Notes: a model not told the origin generated them from the sequence alone. 64,000 nucleotides of DNA from Bradysia coprophila (GCF_014529535.1 NW_023503608.1:806001-870000), one strand, 5' to 3'. Positions 26,176-38,159 are shown, counted from the stretch's first letter. Program-made: numbers and translations.

Positions 26176-29100
26176 TTATTCCAAGAAAACTTTGACAATG
26201 AAGTAAATTTGATAAAGTGCCTTTGATATCTGAAGTGACATCAAAGTTAAATCAATTTCCCAATCACTAAAATCGTTTCACAACATTTAATAGCAAACAT
26301 ACCAGTGTGAACCGTTCCAAATTCGCTGACTTACATTTCCCAACACTCAGTATTCTTGCTCTATTCGCAGTAATCATTATTGTCACCAGTACTTTACGAT
26401 TCGCTGGTGCAAGCCAATACCATTTGGATGAGTACAATGAATTTCCAATTGCTTCGAATCCAATCTGAATCAAGGAACCAGCCAAACAAACGAAAAATAT
26501 CTGAACGTAGAGCACCAATAACAAAAGTAACAATGGGATGGATCTTGTTAGATCATCGCTAAGTATTAATATGAAGAAAGTAACACTAGCACAGAGTACC
26601 AGTATTTCTGATGTAAGTAAGTTAATCTCTTCGACTTGAATCAATTTTTTGAACGTACTAGTCGGTAAAAATGGGAAAATGGTGTCAATAGTATTGTGTG
26701 CATTAGTTAAACAATTAACGGAGACCTTCTCTTTTTAAATTTTGATCAATTGAAAAATAATTCACTAATTTAAAATGCCTTAAAACGCCAGTGGCCAAGG
26801 ATCACCGAGAGATTTTTTTTATAGCCTAAAGAAATCGGAAAAATTTACTCGTCAATTAATTATGCAGTATTCAGATTCACCTTTAATTTTTTTTAACACT
26901 ACAGCTCATCTGTCAAAACAAAGCACCTAGCAGGGTAATAGAGGTTTTTACACGTCAAATAGAGTAGTTTTTTGATACCAATTACCATTAGCAGCCTTAA
27001 TGGTAATTTTGCAATGACATTATGAAAAAAAGGTATGGAAATATTCGCATACTTCGATTAAAGTACTACTCTATTTTTTTCTATTACCCTGCTAGGTGCT
27101 TTGGTCAAAATGTATATAGAAGAAAGTGCGGTCATTCGCAAGTGTTTCGCTGTAAAATTCATGTGCTGTAAAAATTTATCGGAGAAAGCACAATTAATTG
27201 AAATATATTTCTATGTTTCATACAACGTTTTAAAATTGCTCCGTTTAGATGTCTTAGTTGCATAAATCGTCGCAATGGTGCATTTTGTCTGAGTTACGTA
27301 ATAGTTATTTATGTAACAAGAATCGTTTGAAGTTGTATTATCGTAATAAATGGCAGATTGCCAATCCGAATCGTGTTGCATACAACGCTTTATATTATGC
27401 AATGAAGAAATTCGAACAAATATCAAACATAATCGTATCGTGACGTCACTTGCACGTGACTTTTTCACACTAGTTCATACGACATTGCACACAGGCGGCG
27501 TAAGTTACTAATATCATCACTGAATTGCATAATAAGTATTTTCCTAATGCTTTTTTAGCTAATGAGAGGTTTCCAGCTTGAGCCGGAGTTGACGTTATTC
27601 CTAAACGACAGGGGAAATAAGTAACAAAAAATAATTTTTGATTTTCGTCGGTTTTCTTGATTTGTAGAAGTGGTGATGAATGGCGATGTGGGTAGGGTGG
27701 ATGTACCCATCCTCCTGTTGATTTGTATCAATAATAATACTTTGTAATAATACGAAGGTACTGACGAATTTATGAGAGATTAATTTTATCTAGTGTTTCA
27801 ACACTTGTATTTACGATGTTTTTTCATATAGTCCGACGAATTATAAATGTCCGAGGATTTTTTTTTGTTTTTTTCGTTTTTCATATAAGGCCAGTTATGA
27901 CTTTGTTACAAAGTTTTAAAAATCGACGAAAATACGAATTCTTTAACATTGGTACGAGTATAGTACACTTTCGACCTTTCATCTGTCCAAAAACGATTTT
28001 TTTGAAAATATGGTATTTTTGAATTGTTGAAGATGTGAGAGATACTAAGGGTTTCATGTGAAACATAGTTTTTTCTTGATCAAAATTTAAAAAAGGAAAG
28101 AATTAAATATTCCCGCTCTATCATACATACTTGAGGACTTCATTGTGTAAATCAATTATAAGTTTCAATTCGGCTGTCGATGTGCTCTTAGATTTTTTAG
28201 AGGCCTTCAGTATAATCGTCATAGCTGCCGTGCGAGGGTTTTGTACTTTCTCAATGTTAAATGAATTCATAAATTGCAGTCCCTCACTTTCGCCGACACT
28301 GTTACAAATCTCACTGATCGTTTTCAGTTTAAACAATAAATTAATTGTAAAACTTATGAAAAGACAAGATTTAACAGTGAGAAATGTAGAATTCATCAGC
28401 CACGTGTATGCCTGCAATCCGAAGTTTATGGTAGCGTTAATCGCTTTCGAATTTGTAAACGAAAGATGGATTGGATATATGTAACCATCAGGAACAATAA
28501 AAGGAATTAAACAATTCATGATTGCCATAATACATCCAGAAAGTAATGTCATTCTATATAATGGAAAGAGAAGACCGTCAATAAAATGGTCCATAAATGG
28601 TGCCACTAATCCGTCTGGACGTGTTTTATCTCCGATTTTTCTGAATCTGCTTAAGTTTGATCGGAGCTGATATAACCTGATACCTGAATTTCAGTCAGGG
28701 CAGGTTCAGACAACCTTTTAAGGTTACCTAATTTGCAGCTCAGTTTTTAAAGTTGAACTGAGCTTCAAGTCTGCTAAAAAACCTCAACCAGAGCTGAATT
28801 TCAGGTTTCAGGTCCGATACACTAAACGATACACTTACTTTATCAAGTTTACCGAAATAGTTTTGTATCTTTCCATTAAATGCTCTTTTGAATAGCGTTG
28901 TACAATCAACAAATTTCGTTCCATATACGATTGTTTCAACCAAATCGACAGGTCTAATATTTTTGATTTGTTCTTCAAAAATACTACAATTTGAATGAGT
29001 ACGGCTACGTTTCCCAGATTGTACATATTCTTAAGAACTTTATCGACAAAATCATTTTGCGAATCAATCGACGAATAAAACAATGCCAAAATTATAAATA

Positions 29101-29242
29101 GCAATGTGACAATGTAAGTCATTCGTATAATTAGACGCAACTTTTTTTGTTGCTTCGAAAATATGTCCAATCCCATAGTTTGTAGCATTTTTTTAAGAAT
29201 ACTGAAATAGTCTTCCATTTTACTCGAATAAATGCTCCACAA
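26176..29242 (-). CDS. Insect odorant receptor, 4 exons, 440 aa
   Basis: This is a seven-transmembrane subunit of an odorant-gated cation channel in olfactory neurons, expected to pair with Orco. Exons I derive: 29242-28839, 28640-28131, 26657-26303, 26229-26176. All introns are GT..AG and phases agree (2, 2, 0), giving 1323 nt. Hydrophobic segments include TYIVTLLFIILALFY, LLSGCIMAIMNCLIPF, LVLCASVTFFILIL and IPLLLLLLVLYVQIFFVCLA. The signature C-terminal run of insect ORs is present: ALYSSKWYWLAP-like (here NSLYSSKWYWLAPANRKV), a basic loop, then LERFTLISKALYQIYFIV. The last exon is only 54 nt, typical of the family. Met at 29218 (MEDYF) is an alternative start. Intron 2 (1473 nt) holds the MITE at 26919. 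Ligand cannot be inferred. Confidence 0.88.
26919..27103. mobile_element. 185-bp MITE, copy 2, inside the odorant receptor intron
   Basis: Same ends and body as 21673-21859. It is flanked by GTCAAAA on both sides (26912-26918 and 27104-27110), a 7-bp duplication or an 8-bp one with a mutated base. It sits in intron 2 of the odorant receptor gene. Confidence 0.75.
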
Positions 29243-29993
29243 AACACGTCCGATTCTAATCCTTTTCGAAACTGAACTGAATTATTGTTTTACTTGCATT
29301 GTTACGCAAAACAATTAAATACGCGATATTCTAGGATTCATCGATACCTAGGGTTCCCAGGTCCGAAATAATTATATATTTCATGCTTGTGTACGGAAAT
29401 TTCTGTTGATTTGATAAGTTTTGTGAAGAATTAGAAAAACAAATCGAAGGAAGAAACCGAATGGTAACCCTATGTTTGACTACATGACTTTGCTAGACAT
29501 CAACATGTTTAATTATTGACGAAACCATTTTCCTAATTGGTATTTATGTCTACCCATTCAAGAAATGTAAGGACATTGGTGTGTTTTGGATGTACAATGT
29601 GCAATTAAGGCGGTCCTTTAAATAAGTAGTTGGTGATTATCGTTTAGTACTCTGTTAAAATACGGCAAACGGTGATCTTGACACTGATTTATATTACAAT
29701 TACGTTCTGTTAATATTGTAATTGGTAATTGGCCCAACAAGTATACAGTAAATTAATGAAGAAGTACAGAAAAGTCTGCTAATTTTTTATTTATAGATTT
29801 TTGTGTGTCCATGAACTTTCGTTCAGTTATCGTCTTGTTTCATAACAGTTTATCGTGTCTACTTTGTCGATACTGCCTTTGCAATTAAATTGATTTTAAA
29901 GATTTGTCGTTGAAATTTTAAATTAAATTTTAGAGCATTTAATGCCTGTTTCACCTGTTAGAAATTTATACATATTCCGTAGAAGTGTTTTTA
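29243..29993. other. Upstream region of the odorant receptor
   Basis: AT-rich, no TATA or other clear promoter element identified. Confidence 0.4.
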
Positions 29994-31702
29994 GACCCGT
30001 ACGAAGTACTGGGGTCTTATAGGTTTACGCATAAGTTTGTAACACGTCGAATTGGACTCCCTGAGTAAAAAAATCAGTGAAAAAAAAATGTCCGTCTGTC
30101 TGTCTGTCCGTCCGTCTGTCTGCACGATAACTTGAGTAAAACGCATCCGATTCTTTTTTTCCCGTTTGGTTATGTCAAAAGACAGGCTAAGTTCGAAGAT
30201 GAGTGATTTTGGATCGACCCCTCCCGAGCTGTGGCCCAATAAGTGCTTTACGGTTTTTCGAAGATATCTCCGGACATTTAAACGTTACACTTGCAAGTGA
30301 TACGTCAAATAAAAGGTATTTACAATACCAATAGACAAAAAAAAAGTTTTTGGAAATCGGATGACCGACCTGTGAGTTAGACCCCTTGGTGTGAAACAGG
30401 CACAGGGCGGCAAGCAGTTTTTGCTTGTAGGTCGGCCACATTTGAACATATTTCGTCTGTTTTAGCTTTATTAGATAGGCATTGACCGTACCAATCAGGG
30501 AAAAAAAAGTTTTTGAAATTATGTTCTCCGGAGCGTGAGCTAGGTTTCTTGGAGTGACCTCTTATCTGGCTACTCGGCCGTACAGCGAACGTGGAGTATT
30601 TTGTCAATATCTCGAGTATAAACGAATGTAAAGCGACGGCACTATTTCCGGTCTCCTAACAAAATGGCTGCCGGCGGCCATATTGGATTTTAGTAAAATT
30701 GAAATATCTTGGGAAAAATGGTACTAAGATAGTTTCTGTTAACAGAGAAGTAATCGGTTATGTGTGTGGGGTTTCAGGGATTACATATACGGACATCTAT
30801 ACCTATATACCTATACCTATACCTATATACAGCTATGTTGAGCTATATACAGACATATAGAGCTATATTGGATTGGATTGGATTGGATTGGATTGGATTG
30901 GATGGGAAGGGGGTTAGCCCAGCACCTAAGCCTCTAGTGGGCCTGTTGTGCTATTGCACAAGTCACTTGATCATATGAATTGTGATTTTTCATCATATCT
31001 CTTCGGACTCAGATAGCTCACAAATCGACCGTATAAACGTCCCATACGTTGTGAATTCTCTAAGCCACGAGTGGTATGCGAAGACCACAACCATCACTAA
31101 TGACTCATGCATTTTCCCAATGAGCGACTAGTCGATCATAGATGGCGCTTATCCTACAGTCTGTTGTATATTGTGAATTGTGTCATTGACATTATGTCAA
31201 TATGGCGTGATTGTAGCGAAGAAATCGAATATTGGATTTCTTTGAAATTTGCGACTTTGTTACGGTCGTACAGCCATTAGATAACTAATAGCGAGTGCTT
31301 AATCACCAAGTGATTAGAATAAAACCAGGCAAGCATTTTTGCACCGGGAGTCGAACCCGGGACCTCTTGGGTATGAGTCCTATGCTCTACCGATTGAGCT
31401 ACCTGGGGCTAACTGGAGCTATAAAATAGCATATTCCTCTGTGAAATGTTTATTTATAGTGAAATATAGTTAAATATAGCGGTATATAGCTGTTTAAATA
31501 AGATTTTATGAAATTCGACTTCGTACGGGGCTGTCTATATTGCCTCCGGCAATTTATTTGTATATGATAGCAAGGCAAAGAGTGGATAATGTAAGTGATT
31601 TTAAAGGGAGAATAGTTTTTCAGCAGAGAAGAAAATGAAGTAAGACAAATGAAGAGTTTCACATGAAAGGCTTTTGATACGAATAGGTGTTTCGTACGGG
31701 TC
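29994..31702. repeat. Composite repeat with GACCCGTACGAA termini and (GTCT)n run
   Basis: GACCCGTACGAA at 29994-30005 is matched by its inverse TTCGTACGGGTC at 31691-31702. A second inverse copy (CTTCGTACGGGG) lies near 31520. Inside are a run of GTCTGTCTGTCTGTCCGTCC (about 30090-30120), a moderately GC-rich body with no long ORF, a run of ACCTAT/AGCTATATAC (30790-30870) and the SINE below. Whether the outer inverted pair marks one element or two related motifs cannot be decided; I see no target duplication. Confidence 0.4.
30868..31408 (-). mobile_element. tRNA-derived SINE, copy 1 (full head, pentanucleotide tail)
   Basis: Read on the minus strand, the 5' head 31408-31340 is tRNA-like: box A TAGCTCAATCGG and a perfect box B GGTTCGACTCC, with a CAT triplet at the anticodon position. 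The anticodon stem pairs badly and there is no matched acceptor stem, so it is not a functional tRNA. About 470 bp of body follow, ending in a tail of (ATCCA)n, seen on the plus strand as GGATT repeats at 30868-30905. A second copy at 59171-59575 shares the body and a related tail. TATAGCTC occurs on both sides (with a few extra bases at the head side), a possible target duplication in a locally repetitive stretch. Confidence 0.8.
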
Positions 31703-32100
31703 GGCGTTAGCTATGTTTATTGTCAAAATGAATACTCAAATGGAATCTTGGATCCAGGAAATTCAATTAACATAAATGCACCCTTCGGCTCGCGTAGCAA
31801 AATGCGCCTTTTTGTAATATAATGGTTTATATGTCTCTGTGTGGTAAAACGTAAATGTACAATTGGCAAAGCTCACACTTGCCAAAACAACAAACTTACA
31901 AGGAACCATGAACTCACGACATTTTCCTTGCCTATACCAATTTCATTTCTCATTCCAATTTTTTTGTAGTCACATTTGTCAATGTATTATAGTGATTGAC
32001 TTCGGTGTATACGACAGGTATGTGTGGTAAAATTTACATTATAGGAGATGGAATTCGGGTCTATCTTTGCATCGACACATAAAATTTTATATGTCTTACC

Positions 32101-32167
32101 TCTGTCCAATTGTTCATTTTCCGAAGACGCCGATGATGGTCTTCGGAAAATTAACATTTGGACAGGG
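32101..32167. repeat. Strong hairpin
   Basis: TGTCCAA..TTCATTTTCCGAAGAC pairs with GTCTTCGGAAAATTAACATTTGGACA around a 10-nt loop. It may be a miniature element or a transcribed hairpin; no gene context. Confidence 0.45.
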
Positions 32168-32608
32168 CATTGTGTTTTAACAAGAAAGTACGCAGTATCA
32201 TTTCTTGCTAGATGTGTTGAAAACCTCCGAATTTATGCTGAGAGTATGTTAAGACTTAAACTAGATTGTCTGACTTTCAATCCTTAATTACCTTACTTAT
32301 GTAAACGACCGTTTCATTTCATGCGACTGTAATGTCTCTAAAACGGTTGCGTAAATATTATTTTGTGTGGTGTAGGTGTTTCCGGTATCACTGTGGATCT
32401 TAAGCTCATTGGACAATGGCATAAGCATGACGACACTAAAGCAGTTGATTCATTAAGATTTGTCGTGTAAAGCCACCAGAGCAATATTAAGAGATGGAGT
32501 AACTTTTATCATGTTATGCGACTTAGGCTCCACCAACTTATTTGCTATAACCATAGAACTTATTCTTTTCAGGCTGTATTATGAATAAGAACTTATAATT
32601 AAATAAAA

Positions 32609-33363
32609 ATGTTCCACGAACAGACATTAAGCTTTACTGCTAAAGAAACTATTCAACTGATGAATGTTGGTCCGGTCGAACAAAAGGTGTGCGTACAAGA
32701 ACTTATTAAATCAGAGCATTTTTACAAAAGAATATTCAACGAATTATTTGATGGTCAAATCAACAAACAATGCAAAATAATCAATTCTTTAAGGTAGGTA
32801 AATGTGCCTATTCAATGGTTCCGGAATAAGAGCTACAATTTGTTATAATGAGTAGAATTGAACAAAGTTTTGTTGGTAAATTAAACATCCATTGTTGTTC
32901 CTACTGAGAAAAGTCGTTTGACTAAAGAAAACAATTAGTGGTTTACTGGCAGCTACTTCAGACACTTATTGTATTAACTGAAATTATTAGCAAAACCATT
33001 TCCTACTATTTAAGAGAAAAATTTAAATATTTTTACATTTCCATTCAATTAGCCTGACAGAGCATTGACTATTGTTCACACACTCGAAAAAAAAGTCAAC
33101 TTATATTAGTCTGCATGTGTTCATTGTTGTGTTATTTTTCCAGACGTTCATCATTTTCGAAGATCGCAGCGGAGGCCACAGTTTTCAAACAGTTAATATT
33201 AGTAAAAAAATGCCTAAAGGGTAAAAGTGACGCAAGTCCTTGTGTAACTATATTATGGTTATGCTCTTTAATTACAAAATTACTGACATCGCTTTACTCT
33301 GCCGTTTGCGTTACCTATATATTTATTTCGCCTTGGTCATTAAAAATATTGGCTGCGCTATAA
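32609..33363 (+). CDS. Small two-exon gene of unknown function, 134 aa
   Basis: Exon 1 (32609-32793) opens with ATG in the context AAAAATG and ends at AAG|GTAGGT. Exon 2 (33144-33363) starts after a pyrimidine-rich TTATTTTTCCAG and ends with TAA at 33361. The phase (2) matches exactly, giving 405 nt. The protein begins MFHEQTLSFTAKETIQLMN with a hydrophilic, partly acidic N-terminal half and a lysine-rich middle (LVKKCLKGKSD). It ends in a hydrophobic C-terminal stretch (VTILWLCSLITKLL, SAVCVTYIFI) that could be one or two membrane segments. I recognise no family. The evidence is splice-site and phase agreement only, so it could still be a chance pair of ORFs. It could also be the 5' part of a longer gene. 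Confidence 0.5.
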
Positions 33364-33423
33364 GGAACATTTGATGTGATGTTACCTGTCGTTTGTGTAA
33401 CAGTATCGGTAACAGTTACTCGC

Positions 33424-33475
33424 AGTGCCTATATTCGCGAAAATTCGTGAAAATATTTTCGCGAATATAGGCACT
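33424..33475. repeat. Perfect 21-bp hairpin
   Basis: AGTGCCTATATTCGCGAAAAT (33424-33444) and its exact inverse complement (33455-33475) flank a 10-nt spacer. No gene overlaps it. Confidence 0.6.
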
Positions 33476-34223
33476 GGTTACTCGTATAAGTAATTTTTTC
33501 ATGAAAAGTATATGTAGAGACAATTTTCAATTTTTACTTTGATGTTGTTTACCATATCACTTAAGGATGGTAATATGGGCTTCGAAGCGAAATTTTTTCC
33601 ACTTTTATTTTCACTGTTGTCCCAGCATTGTTGATTGCACTTTAGATATTAATTCATTATCAGTTCCGGGAATTTTTTATCGTCTGTATTAGTGGACATT
33701 CAAATAGTGCGCACTTAGATGACCATCCCCTCCACCTAAATGCGAACGTCATTTATGAACACGTTTTTTTTACAAATTGTAAATTAAGTGTAAAACATTG
33801 ACAATGTCTTAATACCTAAAGACAGCACACTGTCGTTGTGATAACATACGTGGCAATCGTTGTGACGCATTTCAATTTTGTTTTTCAGCCGAAGATGCGA
33901 AAGGTGCAAATAATTCTGTTGATTTCACTTCTCCAATCCTTTACCACAATCAATAAAAATAGAAAAATACAAATACAATGCCATATTTTTGGCAATTTGA
34001 CTGCAATTTGGGGTTGATCACATGTCGTTGGTCTCTCGACAAACAAGTGTGGTAAAAACACAAAGAAATGTCATTGTCTTTTAAAGTCTACGCCTGGTGG
34101 TCAGGAGACCGACGATATAATTGTGAATAAATGTAAGAGAGAATAATTAGTATATTATTGTGGGCAATAATATTTCACGTGTAGGTGAATGCCCACCTGC
34201 TTTTTTTGTTTGTTAAATTTTAG

Positions 34224-34259
34224 TATAAAAGCAGACAATTAAAAATGGATAAAGTCAGT
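34224..34259 (+). promoter_or_regulatory. TATA box plus initiator
   Basis: TATAAAAG at 34224 lies 33 bp before the A of TCAGT at 34257, the spacing of an arthropod TATA/Inr core promoter. The surrounding GTGGGCAATAAT..GAATGCCCAC palindrome and CTAAGGCGGTGG could belong to a solo LTR. Alternatively it is a distal promoter feeding the hexamerin through a 5' UTR intron. Confidence 0.35.
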
Positions 34260-35009
34260 TATTCACATAACCAGAACGAGCTTGTTTCTATCATTATTCT
34301 CTAAGCTCAGGAGATCACTTTTATCCTAAGGCGGTGGTCGAAGGTGGGCTTATCAGAAGACTAAACACTAGTTGTGAATGGTAAAATGTTAATATATCGC
34401 GATCCCTATCCCAATCGAATGGTATAACTGAAAAACTCTGGAAACGCCTAGCGCGCGGATTGACATAAGAACCCAGACTATTAAGCGGACACGACAACCT
34501 TTTATTAGTTTTGACCTCATCTAGAATTCTTCTAATCGCACCTATTCAACGTAATCGTTTTCCAATCCGCTCACTCTTGGAGCTTCCATACCCGACTCAA
34601 AATCTTTACATCCGCGTCTTCGGTATGCCTAATAACTGTTTTCATTGGGAACTTTATTTAGCAGATTTAGTGGTATACGATCATTCACTATTCCGTGTAC
34701 ATGACCAAGCTACCTTAACGCAAAAATAGTCGAAAAATTCTTCTTTCAAGCACTAGAAGTCTGTTCGTCTTGTTCTGTCATGCACCAAGCTTCCGATCCA
34801 TATGCATGAACATCGTCCCACCCTGTTCTTCGCAAGCAAAATAAGAAGCTTTGACAAGATAAAAGACGAACTATGATATACTCTGACTCTGAGTATTTTG
34901 ATGTTCCAAATGTCTTACTCTTCATCCCAATTCTATTCTTATGGTGTCTTGCATGCATTCAAAGAGGAACACCATTAGATAAAAATATTCTAAATCTAGC
35001 ATTTTTGTG

Positions 35010-35397
35010 AGACGTCAAAATCTGAAATGCACTGAGGAAAAAGAGTTGAAAATCTCACCTGTAGCTGGTACTTTTGGCTCCAGGTAATGTACAATAGCTG
35101 CCACAGCTGTAGCACCGCATACTAAAAATACCGCTGTCGGAGCAATTGTAGATTACCTGGAGCCAAAATTACCAGCTACAGGTGAGATTTTCAACTATTT
35201 TTACTCGGTGTGAAAGCATTTTTGCTCATGTTGTCTACAGCTCCTGGAGAACGTAATGTATTGGATGGATCAGTGTGGTTACTGATGTGTGGCAAACAAT
35301 ATTCATGCGAGCCTGTGAGCTAGTAAAGAGGTTGCTAGTTCAAGTCCAGCTGAAGACAACATGAGCAAAAATGCTTTCACTTCAGATTTTGAAGTCT
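35010..35397. mobile_element. Foldback element with 44-bp ends, interrupted by a second MITE
   Basis: The right arm, read inverted, is AGACTTCAAAATCTGAAGTG continuing to AAAGCATTTTTGCTCATGTTGTCT. The left arm is the same sequence but is split: AGACGTCAAAATCTGAAATG (35010-35030), then the inserted element 35031-35210, then TGAAAGCATTTTTGCTCATG through GTTGTCT to 35236. Removing the insert restores a 206-bp element. The centre contains AGTTCAAGTCC, which resembles a Pol III box B, but no convincing box A or tRNA fold. Confidence 0.65.
35031..35210. mobile_element. 180-bp MITE with CACTGAG..CTCACCTG ends (inserted in the element above)
   Basis: The ends (left CACTGAGGAAAAAGAGTTGA, right inverted CACCGAGTAAAAATAGTTGA) pair for about 45 bp through AAATCTCACCTGTAGCTGGT. 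A related element with CACTGACAAAA..CTCACCTG lies at 45151-45319. The insertion duplicated only TG, judged from the restored host arm. Confidence 0.65.
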
Positions 35398-35598
35398 AGT
35401 ATGTTTCACTTAATGAAAATGAAAATTTCATGGTTTTACACCAGAGTTCACAGGAACATTTATGATTCAAGCTAAATAATTTATTTAAATAAAATTTCAG
35501 CCTAAGAATGAAGCAAACGAGTGGTAATTATGACTCGTTCTTTTTTTGCAGTTTTTCAGAAGACGCATGAAGTACTGAGAACGATATCAGTCATCAAT

Positions 35599-37877
35599 AT
35601 GAATTCCATCACAATTTTAGTTCTCGCTTGTGCATTTGCAAGTGGCATTTACATGACAAACGATGTGAAATACGCCGATTCGACGTTTTTGGTAAAACAA
35701 AAAGCAATTCTTGAGATTCTTCAACACGTTCACCAGAATGACGTTCTTCTCAAATTATATGACGAAGCTAAACAATTCAAATTATTTGACAAAAGAGATT
35801 CCTATACCAAACCAGAAGTTGTCGATGAATTCAAGCGTTTCTACGAACATGGTATGTTGGGGCTAAATGAAGTGTTCTCCATCATGGACCACGAACATCG
35901 TGAGGAAGTCATTGCTTTGTTCAATGTGTTCTATAATGCCAAGAGCTGGGAAATATTCCGCAAGACAATCGTCTGGGCCCGCTTCTACGTCAACAAAGGC
36001 ATGTTCATATATGCTTTGACTGTTGCTGTTTTCCATCGATCAGATATGACTGGCATTGCTTTGCCAGCTCAATATGAAATCTATCCATACTACTTCTTCA
36101 ACAATGAAGTCATTCAACACGCTCAAAACTTCACGATGGAAGGCATCTATGAGATTGAGGAGGTTGACGACTTATACACTGTCGTCATTCCATCGAATTA
36201 CACAGCTTACCAGGATGACACAAATCCTGAACAAAAATTGTCTTACTTCACCGAAGATATTGGACTAAACTCCTATAACTATTACTTACATGTTGACTAT
36301 CCATTTTGGATGGGAGGTGAAAAATACAACGTGTCCAAGGATCGTCGTGGTGAACATTATATCTTCCAACGCCAACAATTTTTGGCTCGTTACTACATGG
36401 AACGTCTGTCTAACGACAGTAAAGTTATTCAATTTTCCTTTTTCTTCGTTCTTTACTAAGATTTCCTTTTTAATTAAATTTCAGTTGGAGAAATTCCAGA
36501 ATTCAGCTGGTACGAGCCAATCGAAACCGGACACTATACATCCCTTCGTTCCTACAACGGAGACTTCTTCCCATCGAGAGACAATCACTATACTGTTTAT
36601 GAGGAGCAAAACTACTACGACGTAGATCACGTTGAAGACTATGAACGTCATTTCCGTGATGCAATCGAATATGGATTCATTACATTGCCAGGAGGCAAAT
36701 ACTCGGATCTGACGAAACCGGAATCCATTGAATGGTTAGGAAACTTTTTCCAAGGCAATCCAGACAGTAATTTCGACCGTTTAAATGGCTACTGGGAACT
36801 AGCTAAGAGTTTGCTCGGTGGTTCAACCGATCCTTTTGACCTATACAAAATTCCTAACACCTTGGAGCACTTCGAAACAGAGATACGCGATACGATATTC
36901 TACAAATTGTCCAAGAATTTGATCAAATACATCTTCCAATGGCAAAAACATTTACCACGCTACACCTGGGATGAGCTCGACTTCAAGGGTGCCAAGATTG
37001 AATCGGTTGAAATTGATAATAAGCTTGTCACATATTTTGAAAAGTTCGACTCAGACATCACCAATGTTGTTGATGTTGAAATGTTCGATTACAAACCAAA
37101 TTCTGCACTTCAGCAATTTGGACGGGTCGCTCACTACGATGGATATGATTTGGTCGTCAAGACTCGTCAACCTCGTCTTAACCATTTGCCATTCACATTC
37201 ACATTGCACGTTGGATCCGATAGGGCTCAAAAGGCAATCGTTAAGGTTTTTATTGGACCCAAATTCGACGAATACGGACACATTTTCACCTACGAAGAGA
37301 GCCGTGAAACCTTCTTCGAATTGGATCACTTCCTTGTTGACTTAGTGGCTGGAAAGAACGACATTGTACGTAAATCACAAGATTTCTCATCGTTCGTCGA
37401 AGATCGCATCACATACTGTGAATTATACAAACAAGTCATGTTGGCCGTTAAAGGCGAAATTAAATTCCCATTGGATATGTCTGAAGCTCGTCGTGGATTC
37501 CCAATGCGGTTGATGTTGCCTAAGGGTAAACGTGGAGGTATGCCATTGTCCGTTGGACAATATTTGATTGATTACTACTTTTTCTACGCATTTTCATTTC
37601 AGGCATGATGTTCCAATTCTTTTTCATTGTTGCACCATACGTTGCACCAAACGTTGCACAAAATATTAATTTACTCTCTGGACTCGGCCAAACAGTCTCG
37701 AATATTTTTGGCAGTGGAAGTGATAGTGGTAGTTGTTACAACGACAATTTGCCGTTCGGTTATCCATTCGACAGACCTATTAATGAGAGAGCGTGGCTAA
37801 CGCCAAACATGTACTACTATGACGTGAACATTTTTCACGAAGAGGAAATGGGTATCAACACTCTTCCCACAAAATAG
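35599..37877 (+). CDS. Hexamerin / larval serum storage protein, 3 exons, 715 aa
   Basis: Hexamerins are secreted by the larval fat body, circulate as hexamers and are stored as amino-acid reserve for metamorphosis. Exons: 35599-36418, 36485-37537, 37603-37877, phases agree (1, 1), 2148 nt. The start chosen gives a signal peptide MNSITILVLACAFASGIYMT; an in-frame upstream Met at 35530 lacks one at its N-terminus. The order of domains is hemocyanin N (about 25-150, with KQKAILEILQHVHQ), M (about 155-420, with FNVFYNAKSWEIFRKT and PEFSWYEP) and C (about 430 on, with HVGSDRAQKAIVKVFIGPKF and FFIVAPYV). It is visibly very rich in Tyr and Phe, as in arylphorin-type LSPs. It lacks the full copper-histidine sets of hemocyanin. 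Intron 2 is 65 nt. No defects seen. Confidence 0.93.
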
Positions 37878-38115
37878 TAACGTGATATGGTTATGTATTT
37901 TATATTAATTTTTATAAATTTATTAAAAGGAAGAAAATATAAAAATACTAGGCCCCACTGCACGTTTGACTGCACAATTTCTCAATACTTTTTTGTACTC
38001 CGGAAGTGATACTAGTTTGAAGTTATGTTAAAAAGTATTGTTACGTAATTTAATTGTACTTTCTTTTAGTCTTATCAACTTTTTCAAATGAGTTGTCAAC
38101 GAAATTTTGACGAAC

Positions 38116-38121
38116 AATAAA
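38116..38121 (+). terminator. Candidate poly(A) signal of the hexamerin gene
   Basis: AATAAA about 240 bases past the hexamerin stop; an earlier variant ATTAAA lies near 37920. Confidence 0.4.
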
Positions 38122-38159
38122 TTAATTGTAACGAAAATGGAAATATCTTTTATTTCTAT

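Noticed and set aside
31340..31408. Functional tRNA gene on the minus strand
   Set aside because: Box A and box B are good, but the anticodon stem does not pair and no acceptor stem closes the molecule. The sequence is continuous with a repeat body shared with 59171-59575, so it is a SINE head.
35521..35598. Upstream in-frame Met codons as hexamerin start
   Set aside because: They would put a charged segment before the signal peptide, and two splice-acceptor-like sequences lie in the same stretch. The Met at 35599 opens a standard secretory signal.
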